Assembly (NCBI GenBank): GCA_027579435.1
Contig: JANBPK010001306.1
Location: 1 to 29,612 of the forward strand
Length of the DNA stretch: 29,612 nucleotides
DNA from: Candolleomyces eurysporus
Lineage: Eukaryota > Basidiomycota > Agaricomycetes > Agaricales > Psathyrellaceae
Direction: 5' to 3'
A program made the position numbers and the translations under genes. A model generated the notes under the pieces. That model was not told where the DNA came from and ran no database searches. It saw only the letters and a list, made by a program, of their open reading frames with translations. Positions 9,862 through 20,338 of this stretch are shown here, one piece after another (positions within the stretch are counted from its first letter, which is position 1; every line of letters begins with the position of its first letter).

Positions 9862-11942
9862 ATGTATGATACGGTTACATTAATGTGTATATATTTAATG
9901 CGCGTCTACAATTCAACATCGCTTTGCCTTTGATAGTCTTCTCTCCCCATCCAATAATGCCTGAAAGAAAATTTTGAGTCGAAGCGGCCGTGAAACAAAA
10001 TGTCTCCCAAGCGCCGAAAGTCTAAATTTTACAACAACAAACACCTAGTCTGACAAGTTGCTGAACCGGTACGATTGACATTCCATAATTCCCAGCATAA
10101 TACCAACTNCCCCCACTCTCTCCTCGCCACCTCCATCGAGAAGTAGGCCATCCCAGGAGGCAGCATACGTTTTAGTCCAACCTCTTTTCAATCCTAACTA
10201 CGCTCCCTTCCTCTTCGCCTCCTCCTTCTCCCTCTACCATTTTGATTCCTGTCGTTTTAACCCGACCTCGGGGTGATAAGGGAGTCAGACTCGACTTTGC
10301 TAAACTCAAAGGTCGAAGTGTCGTACCAAGTTATTCACTCCATCGAACTTTTCTTAGGCACATTCTCTGAGGTTATGGGAGTCGCATCTTTGGGACCACA
10401 GGCAGAAGCCATATCTCGTGGTTAATTGCGGGTCTTCGGAGCGCGGAAGAAGGGGGGACGATTTACCGCCCAAGTACGACCAAATGTGAGGCGGGTGGGT
10501 TGCTCGAGAGGCGCTTGAAGTCGTGTGTTCGTTTCGAACACGTCCTCGCGAAATGCAAACAGAAATTATGTGGCAGTTACACCGACTATGATAGCTAGAT
10601 TAGAGCTTATGATGAATTAGTGCTATCTAAGCAAAGATTCTATTGCTATCGCTACTTTCAGTCCACAATCAGACCACCAACTCAGAACGATGCAACGAGG
10701 GCGGTGTTGACCCATTTCGTCGTCGTGGGCGTGGGTGTCTGCGGTTGGAAATACGCCTGCTGTATTCGGGGTGAACCGGTGGCTGACGCAAGGTTTTCTT
10801 CCACGCTTGGCCCGGGTAGGAGCTCCTCTTTGAGCTGGCTTTCCACGTTGAGCAGTCAGTGATCCTGGCTGGGCCGCGATGAATTACGTCGTTGGCGCCG
10901 GGGTTGGGGTCGACGGAACGGATACGCTGAAGTTAGGCTGATCGTGGTTCGGGAGATATCAGAGTCAGAGGGTGCGGTTTGTGCGAGGGAGCCTTCGAAG
11001 CACGACGTCATTGACTGGTCCAGATGAGATGACCAAACATTGCGGACACGCTCATATCAACATGGAAAGCCTTATCATCCTATTCTCCATACATCTACCA
11101 TGAATTTGGGGACTCACTGGTTTTCTCTCTTACTCAGCGGCCCAGCCGAGATATCTACCTCCTTTAATCCCTGTAATAGACCTTTTACTTCAAAGATAGG
11201 GACCGACTCGCCGTCATCGGAGTCATTTCAGCTCGATTTACTTGTCGGTCTGGGACGGACTAGCATCGCGGTGTGTCTAGATAATTGCCAATCAAAAAAA
11301 AGGGTCGGCCGTCTTACACTTAGCTGAAGAAACCTTTCAAGGGAGGTGCCAAAAACCCGCCCGACGTCTGGGCGCTCTCTAAGCAATTCTACAGGGGTAT
11401 CCCAATCGTGGAACTTGTCCCCAAAACCTCTCTGTATCTGCCTTGCACGACCATCACATACAGGGGTGGAGCGGGGAGCCTTGGTGCCATTGTCGCAGAA
11501 TTGCCTGAATTTCTCGATGACGGCAGGGCTTTCGAAAGGCCGGTGTTGAACCCGAGTCCGTACTCACTCGTTTTGAGTGATCCTCTCTGGAGGATACTGT
11601 TATTACTGACTACCTTTTGAAGGCTTCTTGAATTTCGATTATCAGCGTCACAATTTTCTTGAGAATGTGTATACATCGGCAGTATTTACAGTGGTGGGAA
11701 ATTACAGCTTTTTTTGGTGAACCCTTCGTAGAACATACCCTCCAGTAAGGCATACCCTGGGACCTTTCCCAAGGGGCGGTGTTGACTGTAGCTAAATCTT
11801 TCCCGGACGCTCGAGTCACCCCCGCATTTCACTCATTTCACCTTACACTCGAGCCAAAGAGAACGGTGACAAAAAAGCGGGGAACGTTACCATATATTCT
11901 TCCAGGGTAAAACCCCGGACAAAGAGTGTCCAGGAATCTTGA
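9862..11942 (+). other. Long array spacer before F-box gene 4
   Basis: This is the longest spacer (2.1 kb). It repeats the block order of 3911-5825, including the MTO1-terminus-like stretch (about 10660-10720), a diverged GACCAAACATTGCGG motif near 11029 and the extra block from about 11040. Between about 11390 and 11620 both strands have long open frames; the plus frame GAIVAELPEFLDDGRAFERP looks protein-like and may be a relic exon, but the matching stretch near 5500 is interrupted. A single N lies at 10109. Confidence 0.5.
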
Positions 11943-12000
11943 GTGAGTCTGAGCATTGTCGTACCTTCCAAGCCCATTAGCTAACGGTCGATCCACAGCG
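11878..12000 (+). promoter_or_regulatory. Type B leader with 56-nt intron, gene 4
   Basis: It has the same TACCATATATTCTT stretch and the same intron as gene 2 (donor GTGAGT at 11943, branch-like GCTAAC, acceptor CACAG at 11998). A frame open through the intron could suggest an earlier start, but it begins at a TTG and is intron sequence. Confidence 0.5.
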
Positions 12001-13690
12001 ATGTCGATGCTGCAAGACTTTTGGTGCACTGACGAACTCGCACTGCATACCTTTGCCTCGTTACCTGCTCCCGACCTTCGAAATTGCGCTCAGGTTTCCC
12101 GATCGTTCAATCGTATCTCCGTACAGTCGGTCTTGGATCAACATGAAATCTGGAATGCACAACGATCCGCAGTCCTTCAGCTAGCAGATAATCCGAACGA
12201 CCTGGATGGTCTTTCAGCACTCCTCCTATCGGTCCATGTCAAGAGCCTGGCCAGTGTCACCTTCAACCTGAAAAGGGTGGCCTCGCTGCAATCAGCGCTG
12301 AAGAGCTTCCACAAAATGCAGAGGCTCGTTGATCGAATGGCATCACTGCACACCGTGCATGTGAATTGGCCTTCAGACACCTACCAGAATCAACCCATCA
12401 GCGACAAGATGCTGGCCACTGCATGCAAATGTGTGGAAGAGTTCCTGGACACGATCATTTCCAAGGGTTGTGCTACGTTGCAATTCAGTGGTTTCAACGT
12501 CTTTGCATCCAAGTACAAGCTGAGGAAAAACCCTGCTATTACAGCCGCAGAAACACCCAGGGCACCGACGGCTGAGAGGTTATCCTTTTGGGACGGTGCC
12601 AGGGGATATCTTCCCTCTCGTCACACCAGAGCAGCTTCGGATGTATTGTCACCGCTTTCAGAAGAGGGCAATTATTCTCGGAAACCGAGTCGCTTTTCCA
12701 TCTCGACTCCCTGGATATCCCTCACACCTTCCCCGAAGCTCAGTCAAGTCACCAAACTCACCACATTCTACGCGGATTCGACCGGGGTCTTCCGACCGCC
12801 TTTCTCTCAATGGACCTTCGCCCTCCTTAAGTCATCCGCCGTGACATCCGTGTCCCTCTTCCTACACGATATCCCCGACGATGGCGTTGAGTCCAAACTC
12901 ATCCTCGATCGTTTAGCTGAAGCCATCCCCGATGTCACCACCATACTTCTCCATCGTGCTAGGTCAGGTCTCATGAAAGATGTCGTAGCCTGGCTAGGCC
13001 GCTTCCAGCAACTGGAGCTGCTTCATATAGAGCCGGCATGTTTCTCTGCAGGAAACAATGTTGACGATCTGGAGCTTCAAGCCCTCACACGTCTTCCACA
13101 CATTTGTCAACTCGATTCATCTTCATACTTCCTATGTGCCTACCTAGCCTCCTGTCGTAGCGTCAACGGAGGATCCCTTCCAAGAACTTTGAAGGTGGTC
13201 ATGTGCCACACATGGACGTCGTCTACGGAGTCGGCAGTTTCAGCTTTCATCAAGGATGTTGAGCGGCTTCACAACGCAATCGTAGAGGCACCTCTACAAT
13301 GTCTTCGGCTCTGCATAGATTTGGTCTTCGAGTGCTTTCCTGACACAGCCAAAGCTTTGGGCCGTATATGGAATCAACTTGACTCTGGTGTACTTTGCCC
13401 TGTCGGCGACGCTAAGCAAGTATCGCTTGAAGCTCCGCCATGCTTTCGCCCCACTGAATCCGGGCCTCAGCTATCCCTCGTCTTGCGTATTACGGCCACG
13501 GAAGACGAGATACAGCNGGGGGGTTGCGGATCAAGAAGTTGTAGCATTTTGCAGGATGTTTCCCACTCTGAACGAAATTATTTTCTGCCTGTATAACCTC
13601 CTCGGTCCAGTCCTCCCTCTTAGGAAAGAAGGATTTGACACGCTCAAGTCCGTCTGTCCTGAGCTCCACCGTGCCTCGCTATATTTATAA
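12001..13690 (+). CDS. F-box-like protein, array copy 4 (562 aa, N in frame)
   Basis: The frame runs from ATG 12001 to the TAA at 13690, but a single N at 13517 sits as an extra base in a G run and shifts it. Ignoring that N, the reading continues without a stop and gives 562 residues with the family C-terminus. The break is therefore most likely an assembly artefact rather than a true frameshift. Four extra residues come from a small insertion near residue 463 (GVLCPVGDAKQ). The N-terminal third resembles copies 2 and 5, the middle (LDLELQALTRLPHICQLDSSS region) resembles copies 1 and 3, and the end is mixed: a mosaic. F-box-like segment at residues 5-50. Confidence 0.68.
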
Positions 13691-14530
13691 ATGCATGATA
13701 CGGTCACACTTATGTGTATATGTTTATGCGCGTCTACAATTAAGCATCGTTTTGCCTTTGATTGATAGTCTTCTCTCCTCATCCAACAAAGCCTGAAAGA
13801 AGACTTGAATCGAAGCGGCCATGAAACGAAATGTCTCCCATGCTCCGAAAACCTATAGACATAAATTTTACAACAAACACCTAGTCTGACAAGTTACTGA
13901 ACCGGCACCATTGACATTCCATAATTCCCAGCTTAATACCAACTCCTCTACTCTCCTCGCCTCCGCTCATGCCATCAAAAAGTAGGTCACTCCAGTACAT
14001 GTGATATTCCATAACAGTCGGTCTGGGATGAACTAGCATCGCGGTGTGTCAAGTTAATTGCCCACAAAAAAAATTGGGTGGGAAGGAGCTCGGCCGTCTC
14101 ATATACTTAGCTGAATAAACCTTTTAGGAGGTACCGAAAACCCTCTCGACGCCTGGGCGCTCTCTAAACAATTCTACGGGGGTATTCCGATCATGGACCT
14201 TGTCCCCATTCACCTCTGTGTCTGCCTGGCACGACCATCACATACAGGGAATCGCCTGACTTTCTCGATGAAGGCGGGCTTTTCGAAAGGGCGGTGCTGA
14301 ACTTGAGTCCGCACTCGCCCATATTGAGTGATCCTCTACGTTGACATTGCGCAAGGATAAGCGCCTTAGCATAGCCACCTATGATTAGCTAAAATCTTTC
14401 CCGGTCGAGTCACTACGCATTACTTTCACTCTTACATTCAAGCCAAAAAAAACGGCGACAAAAAGCGGGGAACGTTACCATATATTCTTCCAGAGTAAAA
14501 ACCCGGACAAAGAGTGTCCAGGAATCTTGA
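13691..14530 (+). other. Reduced array spacer before F-box gene 5
   Basis: It contains the 3' block, then a jump near 14005 directly to the GAACTAGCATCGCGGTGTGTC block that lies late in the long spacers, and finally the type B leader. The CCGACCTCGG, MTO1-terminus-like and GACCAAACATCG blocks are missing, consistent with an internal deletion of over 1 kb. No gene is seen. Confidence 0.5.
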
Positions 14531-14588
14531 GTGAGTCTGAGCATTGTCGTACCTTCCAAGCCCATTAGCTAACGGTCGATCCACAGCG
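14466..14588 (+). promoter_or_regulatory. Type B leader with 56-nt intron, gene 5
   Basis: Nearly identical to the leader of gene 4: GGGGAACGTTACCATATATT, then an intron with donor GTGAGT at 14531, branch-like GCTAAC and acceptor CACAG at 14586, followed by CG and the ATG. Confidence 0.5.
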
Positions 14589-16268
14589 ATGTCGATCCTG
14601 CAAGACTTTTGGTGCACTGACGAACTAGCACTGCATACCTTTGCCTCGTTACCTGCTCCCGACCTTCGAAATTGCGCTCAGGTTTCCCGATCGTTCAATC
14701 GTATCTCCGTACAGTCAGTCTTGGATCAACATAAAATCTGGAATGCACAACGATCCGCAGTCCTTCAGCTAGCAGATAATCCGAACGACCTGGATGGTCT
14801 TTCAGCACTCCTCCTATCAGTCCATGTCAAGAGCCTGGCCAGTGTCACCTTCAACCTGAAAAGGGTGACCTCGCTGCAATTAGCGCTCAAGTCCTTCCAA
14901 AAAATGCAGAGGCTCGTTGATCGAATGGCATCACTGCACACTGTGTATGTGAATTGGCCTTCAGACGCCTACCAGAACCAATTCATCAGCGACAAGATGC
15001 TGGCCGCTGCATGCAAATGTGTGGAGGAGTTCCTGGACGCGATCATTTCCAAAGGCTGTGCTACGTTGCAATTCGATGGTTTCAACGCCTTTGCATCCAA
15101 GTACAAGCTGAAGAAAACCCCCGCGATCACAGCCGCAGAAATACCGAGGACACCAACGGCTGAGAGGTTATCCATTTGGGAAGGTGCCAGGGGATACCTT
15201 CCCTCTCGTCACACCAGAGCAACCTCTGATGTATCGTCCCCGCTTTCAGAAGAGGGCAATTATTCTCGGAAACCGAGTCGCTTTTCCATCTCGACTCCCT
15301 GGATATCCCTCACACCTTCCCCGAAGCTCAGCCAAGTCACCAAACTCACAACGTTCTGTGCGGACTCGACCGGCGTCTTCCGACCGCCTTTCTCTCAATG
15401 GACTTTCGCCCTTCTTAAGGCATCCGCCCTGACATCCATTGACCTCTCCCTCCAGGATATCCCGAACGATGGCGTTGAGTCCAAACTCATCCTCGATCGT
15501 TTAGCTGAAGCCATTCCTGATGTCACCACCATACGTCTCTATAATGCCAGGTCAGGTCTCATGAAAGATTTTGTAGCCTGGCTAGGCCGCTTCCAGCAGC
15601 TGCACTTCCTCCATATAGAGCCGGCATGTTTCTCTGCAGGAAACGAAATTGACGGTCTGGATCTTCAAGCCGCCGCACGTCTCCCAGACATTTCTCGACT
15701 TGCTTCATCTTCACGTTTCCTATGTGCCTACCTAGCCTCCTGTCGTATCATCGACGGAGGACACCTTCCAAGAACTTTGGTTCTGATCATGAGGCACAGG
15801 TGGACGTCGTCTACGGAGTCGGCAGTTTCAGCTTTCATCAAGGATGTCGAGCGGCTTCACAACGCAATCGTAGAGGCACCTTTCCAATGTTCTAGGCTCG
15901 GTATAGATTTGAGCTTCGACTCCCGCTTTCCTGACAGAGCCAAAGCGTTGGGCTGTATATGGAATCGACCTGACTCCCCTGGTAGCGACGCTAAACAAGT
16001 ATCGCTTGAAACTCCGCCGTGCTTTCGCCCCACCGAATCCGGGCCTTGCCTAACCCTCGTCTTGCGTATTACGGAGAGAGGAGACGAGATACAGCGGGGA
16101 GTTCTGGATAAAGAAGTTATGGCATTCTGCAGGATGTTCCCCACTCTGAAAGAAATTAGTTTCTGCCCGTATGGCCCCTTTGGTCCAGTACTCCCTCTTA
16201 GGAAGGAAGGATTTGACAAGCTCAAGTCCATCTGTCCTGAGCTCTACCGTGCCTCTCTATTTTTATGA
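14589..16268 (+). CDS. F-box-like protein, array copy 5 (559 aa)
   Basis: Complete single-exon frame, one residue longer than copy 2 (FDSRFPDR for FDRFPDR near residue 440). It shares with copy 2 the ASALTSIDLSLQDIPNDG-like segment near 280-297 and nearly the whole last 150 residues, while its leader and first 100 residues are closest to copy 4. The ATG at 14589 is chosen because the open frame upstream of it is leader intron. F-box-like segment at residues 5-50, Ser/Pro-rich middle, leucine-rich C-terminal half. Inferred role: substrate adaptor of an SCF ubiquitin ligase. Confidence 0.72.
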   Translation: MSILQDFWCTDELALHTFASLPAPDLRNCAQVSRSFNRISVQSVLDQHKIWNAQRSAVLQLADNPNDLDGLSALLLSVHVKSLASVTFNLKRVTSLQLALKSFQKMQRLVDRMASLHTVYVNWPSDAYQNQFISDKMLAAACKCVEEFLDAIISKGCATLQFDGFNAFASKYKLKKTPAITAAEIPRTPTAERLSIWEGARGYLPSRHTRATSDVSSPLSEEGNYSRKPSRFSISTPWISLTPSPKLSQVTKLTTFCADSTGVFRPPFSQWTFALLKASALTSIDLSLQDIPNDGVESKLILDRLAEAIPDVTTIRLYNARSGLMKDFVAWLGRFQQLHFLHIEPACFSAGNEIDGLDLQAAARLPDISRLASSSRFLCAYLASCRIIDGGHLPRTLVLIMRHRWTSSTESAVSAFIKDVERLHNAIVEAPFQCSRLGIDLSFDSRFPDRAKALGCIWNRPDSPGSDAKQVSLETPPCFRPTESGPCLTLVLRITERGDEIQRGVLDKEVMAFCRMFPTLKEISFCPYGPFGPVLPLRKEGFDKLKSICPELYRASLFL

Positions 16269-17045
16269 ATGCATGATACGGTCACACTTATGTCTATATC
16301 TTCTCTCCTCATCCAACACAGCCCGAAAGAAATTTCGAGTCGAAGCGGCCAAGAAACAAATTGTCTCGCATGCGCCAAAAATCTATACATATAATTTTTT
16401 ACAACAACAAACATCTAGTCTGATGGGTTGCTGAGCCGGTACCATTGACATTCCCCCACTCTCTCCTCGCCACCTGCGCCCACGCCACCAAAAGTAGTCC
16501 ATCCCAGGAGGCGACATCCATTTTAGCCCGAGCTCTTTCCAGTTACACTCCCTTCCTCTCCGCCTCCCCCTCCTATCACCATCTTGATTCCTGTCGTTTT
16601 ACCCCGACCTCGGAGTGATAGGGGAGTCCGGGCAGACTTTGCTAAACTCAAAGGCCGAAGTGTTGTACCAAGTTATTCACTCCATCGATCTTTTTTTTAG
16701 GCACATTTTCTGAGTTTATGGGAGTCGCATCTTTCGGACTGCAGGAAGAAGCCATATTTTGTGGCTAAATATGAGCCTTTGGAGCGCGACAGAAAGGGAG
16801 ACGATGTACCGCCCAAGCACGACCAGCTGTAAGCGTCCTGAGGCTGTTGAAGCGGTGTATTCGTTCCTAACACGTCCTCGTGAAAATGCAAGAAGCAATT
16901 ACTTGGCGGCTACACCGACCGTGATCGATAGATGGGAGCGTATGATGAATTAGTACTATCTAAGCTAAGATTCTATCTATCCTCTAGGTCTAAGATCTAA
17001 GTGATAAACACAACGAGGTGTCCCCCGAATACTTTCAGTCCGCAA
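16269..17045 (+). other. Terminal array spacer, 3' side of MTO1
   Basis: It continues the array's spacer order after gene 5 (3' block, CCCCGACCTCGGAGTGATAG block, TGAATTAGTACTATCTAAG block) but no sixth gene follows. A short insertion near 16985-17030 interrupts the last block. The strand-opposed MTO1 gene ends at 17046, so this also serves as MTO1 3' flank. Confidence 0.55.
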
Positions 17046-20000
17046 TCAGACCACCAACCCAGAACGACGCAACGAAGGCGGTGTCGACCCATCCACGTCG
17101 ACGGACCTCTGCCACGTCTTCTTCGCATACTTGAGCAAATAAACTACCGAAGTAGGAGTCATGCCTTCCATACGCTTCGCAGCACCCTACAAGTCACAAA
17201 AAGAACGAAGTTCGTTAGCTCATACGTCCGTGCAAATTCCACAGGCACGATGGCGATAGAACCACAGATGGGATGGATAGATAGTGATCATGAACCGAGA
17301 AAAGTAGAACGAAAGGACACGTACGATCGTCGTCGGCTTAACCCGATACAGCCTTTCCACAACCTCCGAGCTTAACCCAGGCACCTTGGAATACTCCATC
17401 CCAGGATCAAGAAGGAGACTCTCATCTTCCAAGAACACTTTCAAGTCCGCTTCTTGGCGGGTAAGATGCGGGTGGTAGCTCCCTACATGCAGATGTATAT
17501 CCACACACACACACGGGTTCGGTGAGGGTGAGATAGGGTAAGGTAAGTAAGCGTGAATGGACAAATGAACACGCAATCGTATCGTCAGGTTGAGGAATAC
17601 AATACAGTTTGATGTAGTCAAAGGAACACACCTTCGATATCAACCCGAGATAGGAGCTGTGGGTCGACCTGCGCCAGTTCAGGAATGAACGGCTGGAGTG
17701 CTGCAGTCGTCACGTTGGGATATCGCAGCATATGGAAGGCACTATAATCAGTTGCAACAGTGAGCATCTTTTAGTTCAGTAACCCCAAAAAGAAACTGCT
17801 CACTCTCTCCACCCCCCGTCCTTATTGACCTGGATCCCCCTAGCCGACCACCCCTGCGGACTCAAATTGCACTGCTTCAGCAGCTCGATAACGGTCGACA
17901 TGGTGCTCCGAGCGGACTCGAACGTCTTCCACCGTTCATCGGACACAGCTCCGGCTTTTCTACCTATACATAGCGAGATGAGAATATAGCTCACAACAGT
18001 AAACCTTGGAACGAAATTGGAACACGACGGATAAAAGGCAACCGATAGAACACACGGACGAACGAACAGATGGGACAAACCTTTTTCAGTGAGCCGCAGA
18101 TCAGCGTTATCGCTGCGAATCGTCATGCGGTACTCCGATCTCGACGTGAACATGCGGTCTACCAAAACATCAGGCAAGAGATTAAGTTTCGCTCCGAGTG
18201 GTTCAGAGACGATCGGGAAGGGACACGCACAAGGTTCCTCAGCGCCTTTCACGATCAAATCGTCAATCATGACACCCGTGAACCCGTCAGCTCTCGTCAA
18301 GACAAGAGGTGGTTTCTGGAGCGCTGCGAGGCCAGCGTTGATACCCGCGACGATACCCTGCGCGCCTGCTTCTTCGTACCCAGTCGTGCCTGCATTGGCG
18401 TCAGACCAGTCAGCATTCTGGTATCAGAAACGAAAGAAAAAAAAAAACGGACCATTGATCTGCCCAGCAAGGAATAGACCCTATCATAACGAACGTTCAG
18501 TTTCAGATTCGTTTCAAAGCACATGCTTTCGCGCTTTACCTGTATCCTCTTGGTCTCCAAAGTCGCTGTAACAGACAAACACACGCGGGCAGGGGTTATG
18601 TTAGTGCCGTGCCGCTGAACCACATGGAATAAACACCAAAAGATAACACGTACGACCCAGCTCTCGAGGATCAATATGATCGTACTCGACCCCATACGCC
18701 GGTTTGACCATCTTTACGTTTTCCAGTCCCGGGATAGTCCTCATCATGGGCTCTTGCAGTTCTTCCGGGAGGCTGCACGAGATGCCGTTGGGGTAGATGA
18801 CATCTGCGCGATAATAATAACATGTTGGATCGAGAAGAGACGCAGAAGATAAAAGGGCGTACCCGAATCGTACCCTTCTGGCTCCAACCAGATATTATGG
18901 CTCTCCTTGTGCCCAAATCGCAAGATTTTGGCTTCTAGGGACGGGCAGTACCTAGGTCCTAAGGATAACATATTCAGTCGCGTTCCTCTCCAACAAACCG
19001 ATATAGCCTACGCACCTTTCTTGGTTTCCTGAATGTGCACACACTGGTGCAAATTATCCCTCACAACCCTATGCGTCTCCAGCGTAGTCCTCGTCTTGAA
19101 ACACGCGACCTGGTTATTCGCATTATCCACCTCCCTGTTCAAAAAGCTGAAGGGCAGCGGCTGGACATCCCCGTCCTGTCTTTCGAGTCCATCGAAATTA
19201 ATGGTTTTGCCATCCAGTCTCGCAGGTGTACCGGTTTGCAGCCGACCGAGCTGGAACCCCGCGTTTGCGAGAGACGCTGAGAGACCGACAGAGGGCGCTT
19301 CGCCGATTCGGCCAGCCGGCCACCGTTTCATGCCCATATGAATTTCGCCGGAGAGGAACGTCCCTGTGCATATGACGAATTGAGAGCATGGTATGAGTTC
19401 CCCAGAGTCTGAGAACTGGTGGTCAGGAACTGAAGGCGGGAAGGAGATTTTTAATCAAACGCACCGAGCTTGACGCCCGTCACTTTCCCCACAGACCCCG
19501 AACCTGAACCTGGAGTCGACTCTTCAATTACGAGGTCAAACACGCTGGCGGCCTTGATAGATAGCCCGGGGTAGCTGAACAGAATATTCTGCATATTCTT
19601 CTTGTACAAAACGCGATCTATTTGCGCTCTAGGACCCTATTAGGACGGTTGCGGACCCCGTCGGCATATATGAGAAAAATTAAAAAATTAAAAGAGGATT
19701 GGACCACCAACGCACCCACACAGCTGCCCCCTTGCTCCTGTTCAGCATCTGGAACTGGATTCCAGCCTTGTCCGCTACGCGCCCCATCACTCCGTCCAAC
19801 GCGTCTATCTCCCGGACCAGCGTGCCCTTGCCTACACCTCCAATGGAAGGGTTGCATGAAAGTTCGCCGATGGTTTCTAGTTTTTGGGTGAGGAGGAGTG
19901 TCCTGGCACCAGTCCGTGCTGAAGCTGCAGCCGCTTCACAGCCAGCATGGCCGCCTCCGATGATGCAGACTGTTCCGGTGTTCAGCAAGACGGGCGGGGT

Positions 20001-20104
20001 GGGCCGGCATGGGACGCACCATCGTAATGGCCTGAGCTGGGCAACGAGTGGGCCGAACGCAACAGGTTCCCTTTTATACGGGCATTCTTGAGGCCCCGAA
20101 GCAT
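17046..20104 (-). CDS. MTO1: Mitochondrial tRNA uridine-34 modification enzyme MTO1 (GidA/MnmG family)
   Basis: Fourteen exons: 20104-20020, 19969-19716, 19636-19465, 19408-19016, 18958-18863, 18803-18654, 18565-18540, 18480-18453, 18389-18231, 18158-18081, 17963-17804, 17741-17632, 17482-17325, 17186-17046. All 13 introns are GT-AG, and the exons join in frame to 669 residues, the family's usual size. The family uses FAD and folate to build the carboxymethylaminomethyl-type group on the wobble uridine of mitochondrial tRNAs, with the GTPase MSS1. Visible signatures: FAD loop [10 protein letters not shown] (from residue about 32), [56 protein letters not shown], and C-terminal [13 protein letters not shown]. 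Residues 1-25 ([20 protein letters not shown]) are basic and fit a mitochondrial presequence. The last 15 residues lie in array-like sequence. Confidence 0.93.
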
Positions 20105-20338
20105 GTGGAGGTCGGTGGAAGAGAAGCGTGCGAAGGACCTGCCTCTTACTGCNACAAGGTAAAAGTTGGGACTAATATTGCGGGTGCAGTTGCAAGGAGA
20201 AGAAGGGCGGCTCTCGATGGCCAACGTCTCTCCCAATTTCAAAACATAACAGGCCCTGGCAACCGGCAGACCATCAATTGAATTACAACATACCCCAAGC
20301 GCACGTTCAAAGACGTCCAGNCTCTTTCCCCATTCATA
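20105..20338. promoter_or_regulatory. Divergent promoter region, MTO1 / Ser-Pro-rich gene
   Basis: The 234 bp between the two divergent start codons must hold both promoters and 5' leaders. No clear TATA box is visible. Ns at 20153 and 20321 make the upstream frames unreliable. A frame open upstream of the MTO1 start (to 20242 on the minus strand) includes [10 protein letters not shown], which looks like a mitochondrial cleavage context, so a longer presequence starting there is possible. Confidence 0.4.

Larger units (their letters stand above)
1310..17093 (+). repeat. Tandem array of five F-box-like gene units
   Basis: Five direct units, each a coding region of about 1.68 kb plus a spacer, follow one another with start-to-start distances of 3650, 2301, 3816 and 2588 bp. 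Spacers share recognisable blocks: a 3' block with the AAGCGGCCAAGAAACAAA sequence, a block with CCGACCTCGGAGTGATAG (near 1430, 4320, 7846, 10262 and 16602), a block with ATGATGAATTAGTACTATC and a block with GATGAGATGACCAAACATCG. The left edge is placed where the first shared spacer block begins, and the right edge where similarity stops inside the MTO1 terminal exon. The spacer of unit 5 (13691-14530) is the shortest of the long type and lacks most middle blocks. Edges are eye estimates. Confidence 0.85.

Noticed and set aside
11956..12000. N-terminal extension of F-box copy 4 (and of copy 5 at 14544)
   Set aside because: The extension begins at TTG and translates the leader intron, which has a clear donor, branch-like site and acceptor.
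20105..20242. Longer MTO1 N-terminus starting at 20242
   Set aside because: It depends on the frame through the unreliable N at 20153; the start at 20104 already gives a basic presequence and 669 residues. Kept as an alternative.
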